Shown here in pieces: positions 34,469 to 43,889 of a stretch of DNA of 64,000 nt. Source of the stretch: Buxus sempervirens (Eukaryota; Streptophyta; Magnoliopsida; Buxales; Buxaceae); contig OX387194.1 of assembly GCA_947561395.2 (NCBI GenBank), forward strand, positions 29,088,036-29,152,035, written 5' to 3'. Within the stretch, counting starts at the first letter, position 1, and every line of letters starts with the position of its first letter. The notes beneath the pieces are model-generated. The model did no database searches. It was given only the letters and a program-made list of their open reading frames with translations, and was not told the DNA's origin. A program made the position numbers and the translations under genes.

Positions 34469-34735
34469 AACCGTATACTCAGTGCGGTTTCTACACAACC
34501 GCCACTCAAAGTACGGTTCATGTACAAATTTAACCAAACCGCATATACAGGGCGGTTCAATTCAGTTATGCTTTAATTGATTGCTGTCCACGCGGCTTAA
34601 CGGCCGAAGCTTCGCAAAGCCACGTGGCCGCCAGCGCAACAAGCATTGACCTGAACCGTGCTGTGTGTGCGGTTGCAACCGCACATACAGAGCGGTTGAG
34701 ACCAAGATTATAAAAACCGCATACTCAGTACGGTT
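34469..34735. repeat. palindrome clusters in T2 U3 (six units)
   Basis: Units at 34469, 34497 (28 bp later), 34537, 34654, 34677 and 34715; arms AACCG and CGGTT. They sit about 200-470 bp upstream of the TATA box. The unit at 34654 is inverted relative to its neighbours. Confidence 0.85.
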
Positions 34736-34847
34736 GGCACCAATTTTGATTGTTTTTGAATGCTTGACATATGTTAATGCCCAAGTATGACATTTAAAGC
34801 CCATTTGAAGGCTCTCTCTAATGGAAGTGCAATTTGGGGTGTCTACA

Positions 34848-36125
34848 GGCTTACCGTCCTCAGACACAAACAGAATTAAAATGTGTGTGCAGCCCTAAAA
34901 GGGGTTAGTTCCAGTGAAGGCACGAATCCTAGACGTACTTCTGTAAGGAAGCACATCTAAGTCCAAATCAGTCTTTTCATCTACTCTGGAGAATCTCTGC
35001 AATCTGATTGAAAGGCTATTTACAACTTGCTAGCAAGGGCGGAAAATTGCAATGATATTCACAGAAATCTAAAAAGAATTCATCTTACGGGCTGTTGGGA
35101 GCCCAAAAGAAGGGTATAAGTTTGTTTCAAAGTAGGTAGGCTAAATTCCTAAATCTAGGGTTTTGCTCCATGTTCTGATCTGGCCTGTTCCTGTCTACTT
35201 GTCTGATCTGGCATGCTTTCGTCTGCTCAAGGCCAATTCAGACTCAGAGTGCTTCCGGCGGACTCAATGGGTCAAGGCCTACAGCTCACAGGACTCAATA
35301 GGGTAGCTCCCTTGATCAAAGTTGGGTTGGTTTCCTAGATTAGGGCTAAGACAACCCATGGTCTAGGGCTCACTCAGTTTGATGCAAAAAACAGGGGTTG
35401 TTGCCCCTGATGGACTCTTGGATTTTATTATTTTATTATTTTTTTTTCATTTTCCATTTAATTTAATTGCTAGATTTTTATATTATTTTATTCCCTTGAT
35501 TTTTGTTGAAAACGCACATGTGTCTTCAAATTTTTTTATTTAATTTAGTCAATAGATATTTATCATATAATGTTATTTTATTATTAGATTTTTTTATTTG
35601 ATATCCTTTCTTCAGTTTTTTGCCATGTGTGCAGATTTTCCAAGATTTTTGACTGCTCATATCTTTCTCATATGATATCCGATTTCAGAAAAATTAGTGT
35701 CATTGGAATCAGGTTGCGATGCTCTATCCACTGAGCTAGAATTTAACAACAAATTTGGTTTTTTTAGCATAAGTGCAAAGTCGCATCCCGAAGCCAGTTT
35801 TGCTCATATCTCTCTATTCGGGACTCCGATTCTAGCAAACTCAGCTGCATTGGAATCGTGTCGATGCGCTCTTTCTGCTGATATCCAATTGAGCAGTTGA
35901 TTCGGGATTTAGCAGAAAGCCAATTTCTTATATTTCCAGATTTAACCGGCTCATAACTTCTTCATCCGGACTCCGATTTGAGTAAACTTAGTATCGTTAG
36001 ATTCATGTCAGAATCCTCTATCCATTGGTATGAAGTTTGGTGGCCAATTTACACCCGATCAAAAGGTCAAAATTTTGACCCCTTCAGGTTTGACTTTTTC
36101 AATTAAGGTTTCATTCTTTCATTTT
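34848..36125. other. non-coding DNA right of T2, repeats of unknown origin
   Basis: GGCTT follows the T2 LTR end (its TSD partner is outside the window). No ORF with support. 35400-35620 is AT-rich (TTATTTTATTATT runs). 35650-36010 carries three diverged copies of a segment of about 149 bp. Probably decayed retroelement sequence. Confidence 0.4.
35650..36010. repeat. three diverged copies of a ~149-bp segment
   Basis: GCTCATATCT or GCTCATAACT followed by ACTCCGATT, a GTAAACT- or GCAAACT-like stretch and ATTGGAATC or TTAGATTC recurs near 35652, 35801 and 35950. The copies are old, roughly two-thirds identical by eye. Confidence 0.6.
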
Positions 36126-36360
36126 TCGGGGTGCAAAAATGAGGTGCTGACCTGGTAACTCACACATCCATCTCCCATGTAGGATATAGCCACGTAGTGA
36201 TCACATCTCTCCCCGCATGAGGTATCTCCCCTGTAGGATGCAATCCCATCGAAACTACATCTCCCCCACAGGAGGTAACACGTCTCTCCTGTAGGAGGTA
36301 ACACACATCTCCCCTGTGGGATGAAATTACATCATGATTATATCTTCCCCACAGGAGGTA

Positions 36361-36753
36361 ACACATCTCTGCCACCAAGCAGGTAAAAGTCTCTGCCACC
36401 AAGCAGGTAATACACATCTTTGCCACCAAGCAAGTAATACACATCTCTGCCACCAAGCAAGTAATACACATCTCTACCACCAAGCAGGTAATCAATAAAT
36501 CTGGCCACCAAGCCATTGTACAAATAATCCTCATTGCCATCCATAGCATATAAATCATTCCATGGTACATGGTAGATAATCAATAAATCTGGCCACCAAG
36601 CCATTGTACAAATAATCCACATTGTCATCCATGGCATATAAATCATTTCATGGTACATGGTAGGTAATCAATAAATCTGGCTATCAAGCAATTGTACAAA
36701 TAATCCACATTGCCATCCATGGCATATAAATCATTCCATGGTACATGGAAGAG
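36361..36753. repeat. two tandem arrays within X1 (about 28 bp and 88 bp)
   Basis: 36361-36489: four to five copies of a unit with CATCTCTGCCACCAAGCA. 36490-36753: three 88-bp units starting at 36490, 36578 and 36666, each with AATCAATAAATCTGGC and ending CATGGTACATGG. The arrays share the CCACCAAGC motif, so the longer unit probably grew from the shorter. ORFs here on the minus strand are repeat artefacts. Confidence 0.9.
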
Positions 36754-37176
36754 CATAAATCCACAATCCAATTTTGTATATAAAATAGTTTGTTCATGTT
36801 CAATCAATCATCCAAAACCTCTTCTCAATACTTATTATATTTCTAAACATAGGCTTGACATACTCAAATCTGTTATAAAAGTATTTTGATCAATTCCAAA
36901 ACTTGAATCACGTCTAAAACAATATTTTACAGGTGTAGAAATCAACCAAATCGATTTTAAACAAGTTCTAGAACCAAAACTCTCTTTCAAGTCAAAACAA
37001 AACATATTTCAGTAGATCGTACCCAAAAGTTTGTATAATTTTTATAAAATTAATTGACACTGAAAACAACTCATAAACGCCCAAATTTTATTTGTACATG
37101 TGTTTGATTTGTCTAAAAATCATTTTATAATAAAATCTAGGTATATTTCCCAAAATCAAAAAATTTGGTGTAAAAC

Positions 37177-39508
37177 CCCGAATTTTCCTTAAATAATAAA
37201 TTAAATTATTAAATAATATTATTGAGAATTATGATTGATGGAAATATTTTATTATTGTAGGGGGTGATCAATTTAGCGGAGATCCAGAATTAGATGCAGA
37301 TCTGACCGTCCGATCATGAGATATTGAGGTATGCATTCTAATTGGGCATAGTGTATAGGAGAGTTTGCATGGGAGATACATGGGATCAGGGAGTATATAT
37401 ATGTATTAAATAACCTAAACCATACACCTTGTATTGTCGCTCGTATTGAATAGCCGCAAGCGACGAACCACGTTTTGAACGACCGAGAAGGAGAAGAAGG
37501 GAGGAAGACCAGGATTTACCTTGCTCTGAGTGTTGCTTTGCAACTGTAGAGGGATTGGAGTGTTGCTGTTCAGAAGAGAAGAAGAGGAACGCACGAATAA
37601 GATGTAGGTGACATCGTTTTGTTTTCAGAAATTGGATTTTCCTTCGTTTAATCGCAAACGCATGTTTCTATTATATGTATTGGTGTATTTAGCTAGATAA
37701 GCATGTTATAAATACATTAGAATGAGTTTAGACGAGAAAAATCATGATTTAGAACTGTTTCTGCTCGATTTTGTATGACCGCTGACCTCGACTGTACTCG
37801 GCGATCATCGGCGCTAGTTATAAAAATTTAGGACGCCGGAGACGACGGACCGTAGGCGCTCGAAATTGAACTACTGCTGACTAGGGACCGCCAGGGCAAT
37901 CCTGAGCGATCCTAGGCGCTCTAAGCAGAAATTCCAGATTTCCATAATTTCGAACCTAATTCAATTCTAAACTATTTTTAGATAATTTTAATGATTAATT
38001 AAGGTATTTTAAGACCAAAATAAACTATCTAAATCCCTGTTTTACAGAAAAATAAATTAGGGAGATATTTAGGACATTAGTTGCCAAGTTTCAAAGGTAA
38101 TTGAGAAATGTGATTTTGGAAAAGCCTAACTACACTTTGATTATCAAAACACCTCTAAATGGCATTATAAATCAGAATACATTATAAAGAGAATTCAGAA
38201 TTCAGATGAACGAATATTGAAGTAAATGTATAGATATAACCATTATATGCCGCTAGGCACCAACCCTTAAAGAAATATGATACTTTAGGGAATTCTTGGA
38301 GTCTAGTGGGCATAGCTGGTTATGGATCCATAGTCGTGGCTAGATAGCTGAGGGATATGTCATTTGGGTTGAGTTACTCCTATATGCGACGCGCTTCCTT
38401 TGCAAGTTAGTTTGTCTAGGAAGGTCCTATGTCTGGAGGGACACCCCGGTGAGCCGCTGGTGATTCTCTGTACATGTGGATAAGCGACCATCTCCATGTA
38501 TTGATTCTGGTGCTGCATGCTGGTGGTATATGCCAACTCTGATGGGTACGTGTGCAATAAGTCAGTGACTACAGCTCTTGTTTAAGCTGCGCTGCATGGG
38601 ACTTGAGTATCATTAGTAGCATTGCTCCTAAGTCGCATGGTGGTATAGCAATTGGTTGAGAATCATCTCAAAAGGTTTATCTATCTTTGTGAGTCCTACA
38701 ATGACACTGAAATCACAACACTTGGTATTATTATTGTATACATGCGGGAGGCATGTGATTGGGATATCGATCGGATGTGACTGTTTAGTACATCCTGGCA
38801 ATGTGTGAATTATGTTACTGATTTGACTATTGGATTCTTATATTAAAACTTGTTGAAAGTCATTTCTAGAACTGTTTATCAAGCTGTTTTGTGTTCACAA
38901 ATGATATAAATGATTATGCGAGCCTGATTAGTCGATGTTGCTTAATCGTGCATGAATTGTTACTTTACTTATATTAACTGTTTAATCATGCATGTGTTAC
39001 CTACTGGGATATTTGTATCTCACCCTACTTTTATTCCATTTTTTTTCAGCTGATACACGAGAGGGGCATCTCTTAGACTTCCAGGGAGAGATAGCTGAGT
39101 ATTCATCGGAGGATTACTATTATCCAGATCTTGTCTGAGGTGGATTAATGCTATAGACTTAGTACATTTGATTGGACTATTATTATTCATTGGGTTGATG
39201 TATTGAGAGATGAGAGAGATAGTACCCAATTATTTTACCAGACTTTGATATTACTGATTGATGGTCAAGCTTTATGTTCAATTGAGGATTTTGAACTACA
39301 CTTCCACACATACTTGTTTCCGCAACTCTGATAGTATAATAAGAGAATGGATTTTAAATTCTTTGGTCTGGTATGTTATTGATGTTGTATTTGATATGGG
39401 CCAGTAACACCTCGGATTTGGTTGTTGAACTAAATTGGGGTTGTTACAATAGCGATCCGGGTTCGGGTTGGGTGCCGGTTTGCATTGACCCGGGTTCGGG
39501 GCGTTACA
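37177..39508 (+). mobile_element. solo LTR, Tekay/Del type, TSD TTTGG
   Basis: 2332 bp from TGTAAAACCCCGAATTTT to GGTTCGGGGCGTTACA. TTTGG flanks it on both sides (37172-37176 and 39509-39513). No PBS (TGGTATCAGAG) follows and no coding region is present, so it is a product of LTR-LTR recombination. It is related along its length to the LTR at 56138-58567, sharing GCTGATAC(A/G)CGAGAGGG and a CCATTATATGCC stretch. The sequence on either side joins into one segment that is uninterrupted in X2 near 45374. Confidence 0.93.
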
Positions 39509-41150
39509 TTTGGGTTGGGTGCTCAAGTGGTCTTGTCTAGCGGTCTTTGAAAGAAAACAGAACAAAACGGACGCTTTATCAGGCGCCCATACAAAATCGC
39601 AAATTCTGGGTTTTCTTTAATTCGTGAAATTTCATTCTAAATCCAAATAACATCAAACCAACTCCTCAAATCACTTCTAAATCATATATTTTCAACCTTT
39701 AAACATGTTAGTTCATTTCAAATACATATAAACATAGATTTACAATAAATCTAAATTAACATCTTACAATAAATCTAAATTAAAATCTTACAATAAATCT
39801 AAATTAAAATATAAGGAAACTCAATACTTAAAGCATGCTTGACAGTTTTCATAAACCTCATACAAGATCAATCAAACCCACAAAATCTATTGTATAAAAT
39901 ACATGGTTTAGTATCTCAAATCATCATACATTAATTCCAGATCAAATCCAAACGTTTAAACCTAAAATCATGAAACGATTAAATAAAACGGGGTGTTACT
40001 ACTTGCCTCAAAATGCAAAAATCCTTTTCTTCAAGGTACAGCAGAAATCTGCTATTATCGCACCTTTCTAGAGACCTCAAAACACCATCTCCAATGTTCA
40101 GATTGAAGCTCCACCAGTTGTGAAATAAATCCCCAAATTTGAAGCCAATCCAACAGTTGAATCTTTCTAGACCGCACTTTGATGAATGCTGGTCAGAAAT
40201 TTCTGCAGCACCTTCTCTCTCTATATTCCCCAAACGTGAGAGCCCTCATTTTCCCTCCTTTTCCTCTATATGATTTTACTAGAAGAAACCCTAACTCCTC
40301 CCTAAAGCCTCCCTTTTATAGACTCACCCAAAATAAAAGTCATGTTTGGTTTAGTAAACTTTTTAACTAACCCCACTAGGATTCCTAATCTCACTTAGAA
40401 GCTTTCCTAATCTTTCACAACTCCTCCTTCTAATTCTTCTCTCTTAATACTAAATAAGAGAAACTTCTATTTTTCCCAATTTTCGTACTAATTATTTCCT
40501 TTATTTTTAAATATTTAAAAACTCCCAAAAACTCCTCTTTTCCTTAACTTAAGGCTCCTAATCAACTATAATTATCAATATGCCATTTTCCCACTTATTA
40601 AGCTATAAATATCATTATTAATAAGCAATTTAAACCCAACTTAGGTCTAACATAATTTCTCAAGTCTAATAATAATTTAATTTATCTATTTAATTATTTA
40701 CCAATAATTAGTAGGAATTGACCAAAATACCCTTTTCTTGATAATTTCATATCTACCCATTGGATTTCTTCTAAAATTTCCAAATTTATTATCTATAGTA
40801 TTCTTGGCTATAATACACACTTGGATTAATACCTTCTTTCCCAAACTTCATATTTAACTTACTTTCCCAATTATTCTAAATTAATTCTTCACTTTTCCTA
40901 TTACTATTAATTAAATTCAAATCTATAATTAATCTTCCAATTAATTTAAATTACTATTCCAACTCCCAATAACTCATAATTACTATCATTTATTTAATTA
41001 CTAATATATGCATACTTGGAACAGAATGCTAATCCTTCAATACTTGGATTAATTCTTTATTCCTTAATTTTTTTCAAGTTTATCTAACTTATTATCCAAT
41101 ATTTAGATATATTTATTATATTACTATATTCAAAAATTTGGGGTTTTACA

Positions 41151-42701
41151 TAACCCACCACGTGGAATCGGTGGACTTGGATGTGGTCATGTGTAATATA
41201 TATTAAACTGCCTAGATAAATTAATTGAATGAGACTTCTTGCAATATTGTCTATTAATTGTTGACTTTTACATTTGAGTATGAAATTACATCTGAATTGC
41301 CATCAAACAATTTAAGCATGGTTTAAGACTTGACTATCTGCACATCATGGTTTTACTCAAGTGATATTATAACATGAACCGTGCTTTAGAAAATCATACA
41401 TGTGTTGCTTCCTGGGACTATCATCTCATAAGTTGTTTTATCAGTTTTTTTATCAGAGCCATCGACTTCCGGTGTGAAGGATCGGATTGGAGAGAAAGGA
41501 AAAGAGAAGGCACCTGGGTATAAAGAGGAGGATTACTATCGTCCTACCTAGAGTCTTCCCTTGTCTATGTACAGTTTAGTTGTTTTTGGACTTGTAGCAT
41601 TTTGTAACTGAGAGGTGTGATTAGATTGCCCCATTTTGTATTAGCCATGTAGTACATGTACATAAACTTGTTGTCCATCACTGGACCTTTGTTACCTTTA
41701 TACACATCTTTAATATGCACATATATGAATTGTAGAGCTGTAAATCAAGCCCGGACCGCCCAAAGCCGGCCCAACCCAACCCGAATAAGAGCCCGAAGTG
41801 AGCATTGAGTTTGGGTTTGGGTTGGGTTTCATTTCGAGCCCGAAGTTGAGTTTGGGCTGGGCTTGGGTTCAAACTATACAACCCGAAAAGCCCAAATTTA
41901 ATGTTGACTTTATATACATGCTCTCATATAGATATATGTATAAAACTCCACCAAATATATATAAGTGAATATTTATTTGTATATGTATGTATCATTGTTT
42001 TCTTTTCCTTTTATATTATCATTGTATTTATGCAATTAACTATCAAACATAAATTATTAACACGTGATAATAAGTTTATGAATTTTTGTCAAATAAATAA
42101 TTTTATACTTACATACATATACATATATGTTACAATGAATGTGATATTTGGGAGCACATACTCTACAAGAAAGATTGTGCAAAACCACAAATATAGTGAG
42201 CTAGTATTATATTTTAAAATTTTTAAAGAAATAAATTAATTAAGTGTGTTTTTCCCAAATCCAAGGGACAAATCAAGAGGAATTTGTAATATTTGTATTT
42301 ATAACAAATAAACATAAAAGCATGTTGATAGACAAATTAATGAATGATATTCTAACATTTTGTAATTATAACAAAAACGGTAAAAAAATTCAAAATCTTA
42401 CATTTTGTTTGGACCAACCCGAACCCAGCCCGAATTCAAACAATAACGTTTGGGTTGAGTTTGGGTTAGGGCGGGTCAACGACAAGTTTGGGCTAGTAAA
42501 TCCTAGATTGGGTTGAGCCCGAACTCTCATAACCCGACCCAACCCGCCTTACTTACACCTCTAATGAATTGTTACACCATTGCTACTTGTATTGGAAAGT
42601 TTTTAAATTACCCGCGTCTTATTAGGCCCACAAAGCCTACATGTAAGAACAGGGGACAGGTTAGGGCCTTGGATGGGCAAACCTGGTTCCAGGTCGTTAC
42701 A
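41151..42701 (+). repeat. 3' part of an old Tekay-type LTR, plus orientation, split by a hAT element
   Basis: Contains GAGGATTACTATCGTCCTAC and related words that match the R/U5 region of the LTRs at 58130-58190, and ends GGTCGTTACA at 42701. The hAT element 41733-42563 lies within it. The beginning is missing or displaced. No coding. Confidence 0.45.
41733..42563. mobile_element. non-autonomous hAT element, 8-bp TSD ATGAATTG
   Basis: 831 bp, flanked by ATGAATTG at 41725-41732 and 42564-42571. The terminal inverted repeats begin TAGAGCTGTAA on the left and, reverse-complemented, TAGAGGTGTAA on the right. The subterminal parts are rich in CCCGAACC- and CCCAACCC-like words, typical of a widespread plant hAT-type family. 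The interior is AT-rich without transposase. Confidence 0.93.
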
Positions 42702-43154
42702 TCACCAATCTTTATCTTGAGCAACCCAAGAATCAAAAGGAATCTCCCAAACAAGCACGAGCTTCACGGGTGCTTATGATTCATGTTAAATTGTTACGGG
42801 ATGAAATAGGAGTATATGTTTTTGTACTACTTGGTCATATATTCTCAAATAATTGTCCTCTTTACACGCATGCATAAGCTTTGTATGGAGGTTGATGTAC
42901 CCCCAATTTTTTCCAACATTTTTTGTCCATGCGGTTGGAGGGAGATGTTGCACATGTAGTATTGAATTTTTTATTGTTACATAAACGTTTTTTTTTACGT
43001 AAAGCTGGTTCTGGGAAAATGTGGCAGGACCTTAATAATGCATTGAAGTTTATTTTTTATTTTTTAGAAGTTAATAATGCATTGAAGTTGAACGTGACTT
43101 TCTGATTGCCTTGAAAATCGTGGACCTCTACACCACAATAGGGAAATAGATTCA
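42702..43154. other. non-coding DNA between LTR fragment and MULE
   Basis: AT-rich. It holds a short direct repeat (TTAATAATGCATTGAAGTT near 43031 and again near 43071). No gene is supported; the 60-codon ORF here has no recognisable feature. Confidence 0.4.
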
Positions 43155-43163
43155 AATCTTTTG

Positions 43164-43325
43164 GGGAAAATTATGAAAATGGTCACTTTTTAAAATTATT
43201 TATAAAATCAGTCCACTAAGATGCTGAATTATAGAAAAGGGCCATTTTTTTTAAAGAATTGCACTGTAGGGTTAGATTACTGTAGCACATTTGCAAATGC
43301 CATTTTTGCCTTTATTGATGAGAAA
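43164..43325 (+). repeat. left terminal inverted repeat of MULE
   Basis: Pairs with about 49705-49875. The segment GTCACTTTTTAAAATTATTT is identical in both ends. The ends differ by several small indels, so the element is not young. Confidence 0.85.
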
Positions 43326-43889
43326 GGAAAGCTCGTGACCTTTTGCAAAAAGAACATTTGAAGATTTAAGGTTCGACAGTTTTCATTGTTGACAAGGAGA
43401 CCATTTTTGACGATTAAGCAAAGAGGAGATCACGCACAATGAGCAGACAACAGACGCACGTCGTGGCTGCATTGTGCGCCTCAACTCCGTCTTTGCCTTC
43501 ACCGTTACATTTCCTCTACGCCCTCTTTGCCGTCGCCGCAACACACCTGCTTGCCCTTGTTGCCGTTGCTGCATCCACAAGTGTTTGTGCTCATTGCCAT
43601 TGTCGCTTCCACAAACATTTGTACTCATCGCTGATACAATGTTGTGCCGCTTCTACATTACACTATCTGCTGTTTAGGTCATTGCGTCAGAGTTGCCCAT
43701 TGTCTTTGATCGCTAGCTTCCTTCCCTCTTTGCAAAAACGAATAGAAGAAGTAAATTGGTTTTCAACATTATTTGGATTAGGTTTTCTCTTTGCATTAGT
43801 GGAGGCACTAAGCATCCGATCGATGTGTTCTGATTTTATCTTTATAGCGCACCGAACCTGGTGAGGGATAATCGAAACTCAAAGTGCTA

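Larger units (their letters stand above)
13174..34847 (-). mobile_element. T2: giant Tat/Ogre-type retrotransposon carrying two antisense genes
   Basis: Reading right to left: 5' LTR 32439-34847, PBS, a 3.3-kb leader, gag-pro-pol (29.1 to 21.7 kb), the convergent DUF7745-like gene, the plant-mobile-domain gene, polypurine tract, and the 3' LTR, of which 744 bp remain here before T1 interrupts it. The internal region is about 18.5 kb; with two 2.4-kb LTRs the intact element would be about 23.3 kb, in the size range of Ogre elements. The rest of its 3' LTR should lie beyond the far end of T1, left of the window. The coding region has three nonsense codons and one frameshift, yet the LTRs are very similar, so it is young but dead. 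Confidence 0.93.
32439..34847 (-). repeat. T2 5' LTR (2409 bp)
   Basis: Begins TGTGAGACATGG at 32439 and ends GTGTCTACA at 34847 on the plus strand, i.e. TG...CA. Its right 744 bp match 13174-13917. TATAAATAG lies at 34259-34267 on the minus strand, so U3 is about 34268-34847 and R-U5 the remainder, about 1.8 kb. ORFs inside it on either strand have no support as genes. Confidence 0.95.
36126..41150 (-). mobile_element. X1: Tekay-type LTR in minus orientation, split by a solo LTR
   Basis: Its minus-strand start is TGTAAAACCCC at 41150. The segment 36780-37176 plus 39514-41150 is colinear with 45100-46982 (X2): both pass through GTACATGTGT, an AGTAGA(T/A)CGTACCCAAAA stretch, a TAGACCGC stretch and AT-rich ends. 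The low end is not sharp; 36126 is approximate. It carries repeats at 36361-36753. No protein-coding part is present here, so it is a solo or truncated LTR. Confidence 0.55.

Noticed and set aside
1-34847. A possible endogenous virus (caulimovirid) because of the protease-RT-RNase H order
   Set aside because: LTRs, integrase, Arg-type PBS, polypurine tract and a second RNase H identify a Tat-type retrotransposon; no movement protein or coat domain is present.
36160-36658. Two overlapping minus-strand ORFs with a repeated peptide (CLVAEM / YYLLGGRDV)
   Set aside because: The peptide repeat is a direct translation of DNA tandem repeats in three frames; not a protein gene.
43439-43864. 141-codon plus-strand ORF in the left part of the MULE
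   Set aside because: Ala/Leu/Cys-rich low-complexity sequence without domain; other frames are also open. Kept only as a possible captured segment.
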